Of a stretch of 18,259 nt of DNA, positions 10,101 through 18,259 are shown one piece after another. The first letter of the stretch is position 1. Every line of letters starts with the position of its first letter. This DNA comes from Conoideocrella luteorostrata (lineage: Eukaryota > Ascomycota > Sordariomycetes > Hypocreales > Clavicipitaceae), in assembly GCA_032433595.1 (NCBI GenBank), contig JASWJB010000540.1:1-18259 (forward strand). Reading direction: 5' to 3'. A model generated the notes under the pieces. The model was not told the DNA's origin. It ran no database searches and was given only the letters and a program-made list of their open reading frames with translations. A program made the position numbers and the translations under genes.

Positions 10101-10859
10101 TAATAACCTTATAGTTTTCTAAGATTTAGTTAACTTATTAAAGTTTAAGTTTATTTCTTAAGTTTCTAGTAAAGGGTTTCTTAGCTAAGTAAATAAAATT
10201 AACCCTTATAATTTATAAGTAAATAGAAATATTATATTAATAAATAATCTTAAAGTAAGGTTTAAGTAGTAAAGTTTTTTTCTTAAAATAATAAGGTTTT
10301 TTCTTTTCCTTAGTTTTTAGTAATTCTTAGGTTTTTATTAGTTTTTACTTTTTAGTTAAGAAATAAGTTTTAGCTAAGTATTATATAAATTTATTTACTA
10401 TAAAGCTATTTTTTTTTTACTACTTAAGGTATAAATTAAGTACTTACTCTTAAAGAGTAATCTTACTTCTCTTGCTTTATAAATAATAAATTTAGTATTC
10501 TTTTAAGTAATTATTAGTCTTATTAAGTTAATAATACTTTAGTAATATAAATATAATTTCTTATAATTAGTTTTACTTTACTAAAAAATACTAGAATTAT
10601 TATATTTCTAGTAAAATAGCTTAGTAAGGTTATTAATTATAATAATATTTTATAATCTTTATCTCTTATAAGTAAAATCTAAATTTAATTATAAAAAGCT
10701 TTAAAGCTCCTAGATTATAGTAAGTTTTAATAAAGTAAGTGTTTTAGTTAAAACACTTAATTAGTATTAATCTCTAAGCTAGTTAGTCTTAGATATTAAT
10801 ATATTAAAATTATAATAAGGCTCTTTAAAGGCAGTATATTAAGAGTAATTACTACTACT
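7150..10859 (-). pseudogene. Element A gag and protease region, unresolved
   Basis: By position this 3.7 kb, between the 5' LTR and RT, should hold the primer-binding site, gag and protease of element A. The plus strand is T-rich, so the minus strand is purine-rich, as in the pol region. Around 8400-8250 the minus strand gives a readable stretch (K-A-Y-L-K-A-K-E-Y-F-F, then F-K-N-K-T-N-F-T-K-A-Y-F) that resembles the end of fungal gag proteins near the zinc knuckle. The Cys-Cys-His-Cys pattern itself cannot be made out. No protease D-S/T-G motif was found. The sequence next to the 5' LTR (10859 downwards, AGTAGTAGTAATTACTC) does not match a primer-binding site I recognise. Confidence 0.4.
10842..10854. 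repeat. 13-bp repeat left of the right LTR
   Basis: AGAGTAATTACTA here, inside element A beside its 5' LTR, recurs identically at 11140-11152 in element B1 just outside the LTR. The two copies bracket the right LTR in direct orientation. Chance is possible in sequence this AT-rich. Confidence 0.5.
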
Positions 10860-11136
10860 TATTATATATTAGTTCTAGTATATTATATACTAGATATAGC
10901 TAGTAAAATACTAGATATAATATATTAGTTATTTATATTAGCTATAGTATTAATATTATTAGTATTTAGGTAAAGGAAAGCAAAAACAAAGTAATAATAA
11001 GTTAAATCTTAGATAGTTTTAAGGTAGTTATTCTTCTATTTACTAATAAGCAAGATTTAATCTTTTATAAGTCGGATCTGTCACGTGAGTAACTAGTATA
11101 GCCTACGTTAGATCTAGCTATCTATTTTACGCAATA
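10860..11136 (-). repeat. Element A LTR, right copy (5' LTR in element orientation)
   Basis: This 277-bp copy aligns without gaps to 591-867. Its left end is heavily mutated (TATTATATATT in place of TGTTACGTGCT). Its right end keeps C and G that the other copy lost, for example GTCGGATCTGTCACGTGAG at about 11071-11089. The minus-strand TATA box sits at 11062-11069. It is flush with the second AAGAG copy at 11137. Confidence 0.9.
11062..11069 (-). promoter_or_regulatory. TATA-like box of element A 5' LTR
   Basis: TATAAAAG on the minus strand lies about 67 bp inside the 5' LTR. It points towards the element A interior, consistent with a promoter for its minus-strand genes. Confidence 0.45.
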
Positions 11137-11141
11137 AAGAG
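11137..11141. repeat. Target-site duplication of element A, right copy (AAGAG)
   Basis: This matches 586-590 and directly abuts the right LTR. The B1 pol codons resume here in the same frame (2 mod 3) as on the left. Confidence 0.85.
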
Positions 11142-13500
11142 AGTAATTACTAAAGATCTAAAAGTAAGTAATAAAATTAATAAATTAAGGCTAAATCTAA
11201 GTAAGTTTCTTCTTAGTTATTATATTAATACTTTTAGTAAAAAAACTAAAAGAAAAGTAATATTTTTATATAAATTATTATATATTAAATAAAGTAATAA
11301 ATTAAAATTATTATTTACTTTTATTAATAAAAGAAATATTTTATTTATTATTAAAAATAAAGTAATTTATAAAGCTAAATATATATATAGTATTTTATTA
11401 TATTTATATTATAAAAAGTAAAAAATATTAAATTATTTTTTAAACTTAGTTTAGTTTCTTTAAATAATTAATATATTTATTTAAGCTTATAAATATATTA
11501 ATAATATTCTAGAGATATATTAATAATATACTAAGTAAAGTATTAAAAAATTATATTATTACTTATCTTAATAATATATTAATTTACTTTAATAAGTTAT
11601 ATAAGAATTATATATATAAAGTATATAAGGTATTTATAAAGCTATAATAAGCTAAGCTTAATTTAAATATTATTAAATATTAGTTTATATATAAAAAGGT
11701 TAAGTACTTTAGTTTTATAATTTAAGCTAAAAAAAAAGTTTACTTAAACTTAAAAAAGTTATTTATAATTTAAGAATAATAAGTATTAATATAAGTATAA
11801 AGGGTTTATAGCTTCTTAGGGTTTATAAACTTTTATTATAATTTTATTTTTAACTTTTTAAATATTATAATATTACTAAATAACTTTTTAAAAAAAAAAG
11901 TACTTTTTAAGTAAATAACTATATATAATATAATATTTAAGTAGCTTAAGATAGTATTTATATTATATTTAGTATTAACTTAATAAGATTTTAAGAAAAA
12001 TATAATACTAAAATTAAATTACTTTAAAAAGGCTCTTAAGAAATACCTTTTATAGTATAATAAATATAATATTTTATACTTAATAGCTTATTACTTTATA
12101 TAATTAATAATAGCTTAAAGAAACTATATAATTTATAATAAAGAATTACTTAGTATTATTTTATACCTTTATATATAATTAATAAAGCTATATAATATAT
12201 TTTAGTTATTTATAATCCTAATAAACTATAAAAACCTTAAATACTTTATAGCTTTAAAAGAAATATTAAAATAATAAGTATAATAAGTAAAAATACTTTT
12301 ACTCTTTAATTATTATTTATAGTATTAATTAAGAAGCTAAGTAAGTTAATTTAATATACTTTTTAAGTAAAAATAAAATTAAAAAGAAATATTAATAAAG
12401 TATATATTATTTTTATACTTAATATTAATAATAAACTTATTATATATAGCTAATAATTAATATAAAAGTAACTTAAATATAAGTAAATTACCTTTAAAAG
12501 GTAAAACTCTTTTTATTAAAACTTTTTTATAATAGTTATAAAATTAAGTTATATAAAACTTAAGATATATTACTTAGTATTAAGTAATAAAAATAAAAGT
12601 AAAGTAATTTTTACTAAAAGTAAAAATAAAGTAATAAGTAATAAATTATACTTTTAATATATATAATATACTATAATTCTAAGGGTATTTATAAATATTA
12701 CTATATAAGCTACTTATTATAGCCTTAATATAAAAAATATATAATTCTTTTATACTAAGATACTTAAGAAAAAATATAATATTTTAAGTATTATATTAAG
12801 ATTATTACTAAGATAATATATTATAAAATATTATATAATTTATAAAGAATTATTATTATATAAAAGTATAAAAATTATAATAATAATAATAAAGCTTATT
12901 AAAATTAATTTTAATTATTAATAAATATTAAAGCTAAATCTTTATAAACTTTATAATAAACTTATTAATAAAAAATAAAACTATATTATATTATTTAATA
13001 ATTATTACTAATTATTTATTAAAATATATTTAGCTAAAGGTAATAATATTAATAATAGCTAAAATATATATAAAGTAATTTAAAACTTATTAATAATATT
13101 TTTATAGCTTTTTTAAGTAAATTATTTTAAACTAAGAATTAAATTAGCTTAGTATTTTTTAAATAACTTTTTATAGCTTAATTAAAATTAAATAGCTTTT
13201 TTTTATATTTTATTACCCTTAAATAAATAATAATATAAAATAAGTAAACTAAAAAGTATAAATAATACTTAAAATAATAGTAATATTTTTATAGTATAAC
13301 TAAGTAAACTATCTCTTAGTATATTAGCTAGTATTAAATAAGTAAAATTTATTAATAACTAAAGTAAGCTTAAACTAAGCTTTATATAAGTTTAATATAA
13401 AACTAATATAAATAATACTAAAGGTAAATTACTTTATTACTACTTTAAAAGGAAAAGTAATATTATTTCTTAATTACTTTAAAGAAAAAATATAGCTTAT
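11138..13500 (+). pseudogene. pol: Element B1 pol relic, right piece (RT, RNase H, integrase)
   Basis: This continues the polyprotein begun at 1-590. One frame (2 mod 3) runs from 11138 to at least 13230 without a detectable indel, broken only by RIP-type TAA and TAG. The RT starts with R-E-x-L-L-K-I. It has G-x-I-x-V-S-S and L-L-V-K-K, and its catalytic box Y-L-N-N (11564-11575) is the relic of Y-L-D-D, followed by I-L-I-Y. The S-F-L-G-F-x-N-F-Y connection is near 11810. RNase H shows A-Q-R-N-Y-x-I-Y-N-K-E-L-L (about 12113-12151; relic of R-N-Y-x-I-x-D-K-E-L-L), then L-I-N-Y-K-N-L-K-Y-F. The integrase shows a zinc-region relic (12725-12860), I-N-F-I-I-N-L (12944-12964, D-F-I-T-D-L) and Y-P-(stop)-I-N-N-N from 13214 (Y-H-P-Q-T-D-G), then V-N-Q-K-V-Q. 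Confidence 0.85.
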
Positions 13501-14965
13501 ATAAGCTATAATTAATTTTATATAATAATAATAATAAAAAAATACTAATTAATATTAATAACTTATAAAATAATTTAAGCTAAAAGACTTTATATAGCTT
13601 AGCCTTTATAATATTAAGATAAATAAACTAAGTTATAAGTTAAATTAAGTTATAGTAAAGTATAAAGTACTAAAGGTTTTAATACTATTTATAGCTTATT
13701 TAAATATTTTATAAAGTATTTACTTTATTTTTTATATAAACTTATTAAACTATATAATAATAAATTTACTTTTATTTTAAATATTATTAAATTATTATTT
13801 AGCCTTAAAACTAAAAATTAATAATATTAACCTTTCCTTTAATAAGTATATTATAAAAAAAATATTAATTATTAAAAATATATTAAGCTAAAGTTATTAT
13901 AAAAATATTTTAATTAAGTAATAAAGCTATATACTTTTAATATAAAAACTCTTAAAAAGTATAAAGAAAATAAAAGTATTAAATTATTATAAAACTAAGT
14001 AAAAAAATATTTATATATATAATAAGCTTAAAAAAAAGGTATTTTATTTTTTATTAATATTTACTAAAAAAATAACTAAAGTTACTTAAGGTAAATAAAA
14101 AACTATAAGTAATACTTAATAAAAATAAAAAAAAGTAATACTTTATTAATACTTTAAAAGTAAGCTAAAATTAATTAAAAAATATATTAATATAGCTTAA
14201 GTACTTTTTTAAGGGCTATTAATAAATAAAAAAAATAATAAATATAATATACTTTTATTAAATAAAGTATTACTCTTAGTAAAAAAAGTATTATAAAAAG
14301 GTATAATATAGTAATTAATTATTATATTACTTAAGGTAATTATTATATAGTTAATAAACTTATTTAGTTAATAAATACTTTATTTAATATTAATAATTTT
14401 TATAAAAATAATAAAAATACTTAAAAAAGTAATATTATAAGTAAAAGTTATAAATAAAAAAGTATAACTTAGTATTACCTTAATAATAAGTTTAATAATA
14501 ATTATAACTAATAAAGTAATAAAATAGTTATAAGCTATTAAAAATTAAGTAATTAACTTAACTCTCTTAGCTTTTTAGCTAATAATAGTAAGAATAATAA
14601 GCTTAATAATTAACTTACCCTTATAAGCTAATGCTTATAGCTAATAAAAAAAGTAATAAAGCTTTAAAAATATAATATAAATATATATACTTTAAGTATA
14701 CTTTTTATACTTTTACTTATATAGCTTATAAGTAACTTATTAGCTATAAATATATTTAGTAATACTTATATTTTATAGGTTTTTAATATATTAATTATAT
14801 TAATATTTTACTTTTTTATTATTATTAAGCTTTTTATTCTTAGAGTCTTTAATAATAATAAAAGAGTATATATTATACTTTTTTTTAAGTAATTAATAAA
14901 AAAGTTAAGAGAGAGTAATAAAAATAAGTAAGCTAAAAGTATAGTAAAGGTAAAGGAAAAAAATT
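13500..14965 (+). pseudogene. Element B1 pol tail and 3' internal region
   Basis: This runs from the integrase to the shared 3' arm. The plus strand is A-rich, like the pol before it, and has partly open frames, but I recognise no chromodomain or other motif. At about 1.4 kb it is long for an integrase tail, so a 3' untranslated part or an extra ORF is possible. CA and TG are absent until about 14631. Confidence 0.35.
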
Positions 14966-15276
14966 ATATTTTTATAATATATTAATAAAGATTATATTAT
15001 AATTATAAATAAAGTATTTAATATAAGAAATTAAGAAATAAAAAGGTAATAATATAAAAAAAAAAGCTTCTAAAATAATAAAAGCTTATAAAAGAAAAAA
15101 GTAAAGAGTAAAGTTATATAAAAAACTTTATAATATAAAAAAAGCTAAGAGTAAGGAATAAGTAAGGTTATAAGGTAATAAATATATATATAATAATAAA
15201 TAAAAGTAAGGCTTTATAAATATAAGCTATACTTACCTTATTATAAGTAAAGAATATAATAAACCTTCTTAACTTT

Positions 15277-15307
15277 AATAAGAAAAGGAAAAAGAGTAGG
15301 AAAAAAG
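15277..15307 (+). other. Purine-rich run upstream of the B1 3' LTR
   Basis: A nearly unbroken run of A and G (one T) precedes the LTR. A second purine block ending in AGGGGG (15364-15369) lies closer to the LTR and is the better candidate for the polypurine tract that primes plus-strand DNA synthesis. Confidence 0.35.
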
Positions 15308-15369
15308 CTATATAATAAACTTAAGCTAAAAGCTTAAGTTATAAAGGCATATAAGGAATATCTAGGGGG

Positions 15370-15547
15370 CACCTAGACTAGTTTTGCTTAGCTATTACTA
15401 TATATCTTAGGGTATTAACCCTAGGGTATATATAGAATATAAATAAGTAGTAAGTAGGATATAATATATAGACTTCTCTCTCTCTCTATAATTAATATAA
15501 ACTCTATTAACGCTAGTTCGCAGTAGCTACTAGGCTAGTCTATAACA
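15370..15547 (+). repeat. Element B1 3' LTR
   Basis: The right end is TATAACA (TG...CA type), the exact inverse of the TGTTATA at 17677. The left boundary is uncertain. It may be just after AGGGGG at 15369, giving about 178 bp, or at TATTAC (15393), the possible relic of TGTTAC. Inside are a TATA-like box, a short hairpin around AGGGTATTAACCCT, a CT run (about 15474-15486), and a terminal segment that kept CpG sites (CGCTAGTTCGCAG near 15510). The box and CT-run order fits plus orientation, agreeing with B1 pol. Confidence 0.7.
15427..15435 (+). promoter_or_regulatory. TATA-like box in B1 LTR
   Basis: TATATATAG lies about 120 bp before the LTR end and is repeated in the inverted LTR at 17788-17799. 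It is a plausible LTR promoter element by position, but weak evidence in such AT-rich DNA. Confidence 0.35.
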
Positions 15548-16458
15548 AAGTTTAAAATTAAAGGTTTTAAATAATATTATATAATTATATTAATATATTC
15601 TTGTATTAGTAAACTAACTTAAAGCTAGCTTTAGGCATTATAATTAGAATTAGTACTTACTAACTACTTATTATATTTACTATAATATATATATTAACTA
15701 GTAATAATAGCATAAGTTAGCTATATAAAGTATATAATCCGCTTAACTTAATATTTATAACTTAGTGTAACTATATAGTAGTATATATAAATAATATCTT
15801 TTATCTATATATTAGCATATAGAATAAAAGAGTAAATATAATTAAATATACTATATTAAAAAACTAGGACTTAAAGAGTTAAGCTATTTAATATAGTAAA
15901 GCTTAAATTATATTTTTAAATATAGTTAATTATAGAACTTAGTTAGCTTACCTTTATATAAATAATACTTTAATTAATATATTTAGTTAGGTTAAATTAC
16001 TATAATAACACTTTAGTAAAGGTAAGTTAAATAAGGCCTAAGATATATTATAATATACTATAAATTATATTACCTTTAATTAGTATATTTTAGTAAGTAG
16101 CCTCTATAAGCTTTTATATAGCGTTTTTATAGTATTACACTAGCTATTACTAAAACTAACCTTCTTACTAATAGAACTTAGCAAAGACTTAATATACTTT
16201 AGCTAATACTAAAATAAGAAAAGGGCTTTAGATAGAAAAAAGAGGCATAAAGTAACTTATTCTTAGAGCTTTTTTTGTTTAGTTATAAGGTTTTCTAGGG
16301 AATAATATCTTAAAGATAAAGTAAGCTAGTTAGGTTTATAGTTTCTCCCTAAGTAATAAGGAATAATCTGTTATAATAATAAGATTTAAATAAAGAGAGT
16401 AATATATCTTAAGATACTAGAGTAATATTACAAGGGAGGGATAAGCTTACTTATTATT

Positions 16459-16740
16459 TTACTTCTTTACGCTAGCGTTGTTCTTCTTCGCGCTAGCGTT
16501 GTTCTTCTTCGCGTTAGCGTTATTCTTCTTCGCGTTAGTGTTATTCTTCTTCGCGTTAGTATTATGCTTCTTTGTGTTAGCGTTACGTAAAGGCATAGCT
16601 TTTAGTAGCTATGCATAAGTGTTTTTCTTTCTCTTTAGGGTATTCTTATTCTTAGAGCTATACTGCTACCTCTTTATGTTTTTTTCTATAAAAGCTAATT
16701 TAGCTAGGAGTAGTTAATTTAGGGAGTATAAATCTAAAGA
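16459..16740 (-). pseudogene. Minus-strand coding relic ending in a 7-residue repeat
   Basis: In one minus-strand frame (first base 0 mod 3) the sequence from 16740 reads S-L-D-L-Y-S-L-N, then L-L-L-A-K-L-A-F-I-E-K, then L-K-R-K-K-N-T-Y-A, broken by three RIP-type stops. An ATG at 16596 opens a stop-free 45-residue stretch to TAA at 16461-16459. This stretch has five heptads of the form A-K-K-N-N-A-S, encoded by the 21-bp minisatellite. The helical, basic C-terminal style recalls pogo-like DNA transposase tails. The upstream sequence gives no secure DDE motif, so I do not assign a function. Confidence 0.35.
16470..16587. repeat. 21-bp CpG-rich minisatellite, about 5.6 units
   Basis: Units start at 16470, 16491, 16512, 16533 and 16554, with a partial unit at 16575. 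The first two are identical (CGCTAGCGTTGTTCTTCTTCG). Later units pick up C-to-T and G-to-A changes step by step, plus one T-to-G. Each unit equals seven codons. This is the most CpG-dense spot in the window. Confidence 0.92.
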
Positions 16741-17676
16741 TCTATAAATATTTAAGCGTTTATTATCCCTAAGTAATTACTTATATAAGTAGGTTTAGTA
16801 TTCTAAATAATTCCTTATGCCTTAGAAGTAAGGGGTTAGTATAATATATAGCGCTAAAGGCAAGAAAAATATATAGTATTAAATATAAAGTATAACTAAA
16901 AACTATACTTATTATTAGTAAGTATAAGGACTTTAACTAAAAAACTATAGTTTATAAAATATATTTATTTACTAACTTAAGTGTATATTTATGCTTACTT
17001 TAAATTAACTAAAATAAATATAAAAACATAGGCTTTTAACTATAGAAAGCTATATTTAATATTTTAAAAAGCTTAAGAAGTTTATCTAGGTTTATTATAT
17101 ATTTTAGTAATAAGTAATAAGAAGCTAGGCTAAACCTTAGAAAGCTATATAAGCACTAAAAGCTAGTCTTTTTAATAAGGTAAATAAACTTAATATTAAG
17201 GGCTTTATAAAAGTAGTAAGTTATTAAGAAGAATTAAGCTCTATAATAGTTTAGTATTCTTAGCTTTATATAAGCTTTATAGTGTTCTTTATAGTGTTAT
17301 TATATTATTCTTATAATTATAATACTTATTAAGCTACTCTTTTAGTTAGTTCCTTACTCTTAGTATAGCTAGAATTAAATATAAGAGGAAATTAATAAAT
17401 TAATTAAGCTATATAGCAAAAAGATCTTAATTAAAAAGCTAGTTAGCTAACCTAGCAAAGAATAGGATTACTTATTTTACTTAAGAGCTAAAAGTTATTA
17501 ATATTATCTAAAAGAACTAAATACTATTTACTAACTATATTTTATATATATTAATAATTTCTTTAGTAAAGTAATTAATTAATTAGTTTAAGTTTATTAT
17601 TAAGCTTCTTAAAGGATTTTATAATATAATTAAAGTTTATTAGCTACTTTATAAGAATAATAAAATTCTATGCTAG

Positions 17677-17853
17677 TGTTATAGACTAGCCTAGTGGCTA
17701 CTACGAACTAGCGTTAATAGAGTTTATATTAATTATAGAGAGAGAGAGAAGTTTATATATTATATCTTACTTATTACTTATTTATATTCTATATATACCC
17801 TAGGGTTAATACCCTAAGATATATAGTAATAGCTAGGTAAAACTAGTTTAAGT
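17677..17853 (-). repeat. Element B2 3' LTR (inverted relative of the B1 LTR)
   Basis: It starts TGTTATAGACTAG on the plus strand, the inverse of the B1 LTR end. It has the same CT/GA run (about 17738-17750), TATA box (minus, 17788-17799) and hairpin. The inner boundary beside CCCC at 17854 is uncertain. Differences from the B1 LTR go in both directions, so each copy was mutated independently. Confidence 0.7.
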
Positions 17854-18259
17854 ACCCCTTAAATATTCCTTATATACCTTTATAACTTAAGCTTTTACCT
17901 TAAGTTTATTATATAGCTTTTTTCTTACTTTTTTTCCTTTTTTTATTAAAGTTAAGGAGGTTTATTATATTTTTTACTTATAATAAGGTAAGTATAGCTT
18001 ATATTTATAAAGCCTTACCTTTATTTATTATTATATATATATTTATTACCTTATAACCTTATTTATCCCTTACTCTTAGCTTTTCTTATATTATAAAGTT
18101 TTTTATATAACTTTACCTTTTATTTTATTTTTTATAAGCTTTTTATTATTTTAAAAGCTTTTTTTTTTTATATTATTACTTTTTTATTTCTTAATTTCTT
18201 ATATTAAATACTTTATTTATAATTATAATATAACCTTTATTAATATATTATAAAAATAT
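17677..18259 (-). mobile_element. Element B2: B-family gypsy element, 3' end only
   Basis: This is the start, in window coordinates, of a second B-family element on the minus strand, continuing past the window. It comprises the 3' LTR (17677 to about 17853) and adjacent internal sequence matching 14966-15370 in reverse. No pol domain is reached before the window ends. It faces B1 tail to tail across the spacer. Confidence 0.75.
17677..18259. repeat. Right arm of the 582-bp inverted repeat
   Basis: This arm pairs in reverse complement with 14966-15547 and is cut by the window end. The arms are 2129 bp apart. They arise from two separately inserted elements of one family in opposite orientation, not from a DNA transposon's terminal repeats. 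Confidence 0.88.

Larger units (their letters stand above)
591..11136 (-). mobile_element. Ty3/gypsy LTR retrotransposon A, complete but RIP-inactivated
   Basis: This minus-strand LTR retrotransposon of about 10.5 kb is bounded by two 277-bp LTRs and an AAGAG duplication. Inside, the minus strand carries an unresolved gag and protease region (about 10860-7150), RT and RNase H (7150-5600), integrase (5340-4700) and an extra open region after the integrase (3690-1390). The domain order is gypsy. The RT wording (R-V-x-I-D-I, then F-F-Y-Q, then A-L-I-G-F-K-N) resembles a group of gypsy elements common in filamentous fungi. The internal region of about 10 kb is longer than the 5-7 kb usual for fungal gypsy elements, which suggests an extra gene or another undetected insertion. 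A is younger than B1, since it interrupts it. Confidence 0.88.
1..15547 (+). mobile_element. Ty3/gypsy LTR retrotransposon B1 (5' part outside window, interrupted by element A)
   Basis: This plus-strand gypsy-class retrotransposon is present as two pieces, 1-590 and 11137-15547. Domain order is RT, RNase H, integrase, 3' region and 3' LTR. Domain order after RT (RNase H before integrase) is that of Ty3/gypsy, not Ty1/copia. Its 3' LTR ends in TATAACA at 15547, and an inverted relative (B2) begins at 17677. The element is heavily RIP-mutated: by eye I see no CA or TG from about 11138 to 14631. It is an inactive relic, because stops are frequent in every domain. Its left end and 5' LTR lie outside the window, so its full length is unknown. 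Confidence 0.8.
14966..15547. repeat. Left arm of a 582-bp inverted repeat (3' end of B1)
   Basis: The reverse complement of this arm matches 17677-18259 along its length, with one length difference and many C/T and G/A differences. It is the 3' end of B1, comprising internal sequence plus LTR. The right arm runs off the window, so the true repeat may be longer; 14966 is only where the comparison stops. Confidence 0.88.
15548..17676. other. Spacer between the two convergent B-family 3' ends
   Basis: This 2129-bp stretch lies between the LTR ends of B1 and B2. It keeps more CA, TG and CpG than the flanking elements, especially at 16440-16640 and in patches near 16740-16870. I found no terminal inverted repeats at its edges. 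From 15548 to 16440 I can name nothing. On the minus strand about 16740-16459 reads as the end of a protein. Upstream of that, to about 17460, the minus strand is partly open in several frames with no secure domain. It may be the original single-copy or low-copy locus. Confidence 0.55.

Noticed and set aside
591..11136. The two 277-bp repeats as independent solo LTRs or MITEs
   Set aside because: One target duplication spans the whole pair, and the B1 frame resumes only after the second repeat, so they are the ends of one element.
13428..13475. A Cys-Cys-His-Cys zinc knuckle in the B1 plus-strand translation
   Set aside because: The residues at the Cys and His places cannot derive from TGT/TGC or CAT/CAC codons by C-to-T or G-to-A change, and the place is after integrase.
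16470..16587. A CRISPR array
   Set aside because: The units are head-to-tail with no variable spacers, the decay is by transitions, and the setting is fungal.
16700..17460. A pogo/Fot1 DDE transposase on the minus strand
   Set aside because: One frame gave spacing resembling the L-P-P-H-x-S-H-x-x-Q-P-L-D block, but the key Asp position does not fit, the other frames looked equally suggestive, and no terminal inverted repeats were found.
1..18259. A mitochondrial genome, because of the very high AT content
   Set aside because: No rRNA, tRNA or respiratory genes appear. Paired LTRs, gypsy pol motifs and CpA/TpG loss with transition-only repeat differences fit nuclear RIP-mutated DNA.
14966..18259. 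Long terminal inverted repeats of a DNA transposon enclosing 15548-17676
   Set aside because: The arms contain an LTR-like end (TG...CA, TATA box), and the left arm is continuous with a plus-strand gypsy pol. Two convergent LTR elements explain it better.

Overview
The window looks like an AT-rich, transposon-filled heterochromatic block from a filamentous ascomycete (Pezizomycotina). Two things support this. First, it holds Ty3/gypsy-type LTR retrotransposons whose pol proteins resemble fungal ones. Second, it carries the footprint of repeat-induced point mutation (RIP): CpA and TpG are almost absent, differences between repeat copies are C-to-T or G-to-A transitions, and former CAA, CAG and TGG codons now read as stops. 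No functional protein-coding gene, rRNA, tRNA, CRISPR array or bacterial feature was found. The species cannot be named from the sequence.

Layout. Positions 1-590 and 11137-15547 are two pieces of one plus-strand gypsy element (B1). They hold a pol relic with reverse transcriptase, RNase H and integrase, and a 3' LTR ending at 15547. A second gypsy element (A, minus strand, 591-11136, about 10.5 kb) is inserted inside the start of the B1 reverse transcriptase domain. A has two 277-bp LTRs (591-867 and 10860-11136) and an AAGAG target duplication (586-590 and 11137-11141). Its minus-strand pol runs from about 7150 down to 4000: reverse transcriptase, RNase H, then integrase. Beyond the integrase is an unusual extra minus-strand open region, about 3690 to 1390, with a four-copy 10-residue repeat.

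From 15548 to 17676 is a spacer of 2129 bp that is less mutated and holds a CpG-rich 21-bp minisatellite. From 17677 to the window end is the 3' end of a second B-family element (B2) on the minus strand. The B1 and B2 3' ends therefore face each other as inverted arms of about 582 bp.

History (inference): B-family elements inserted and were mutated; A then landed inside B1; A was mutated mainly in its interior, because the outer edge of each A LTR kept its C and G bases while the inner edge lost them. All ORFs here are relics. The one ATG-initiated open frame of notable length (1698-1913) is of doubtful meaning.
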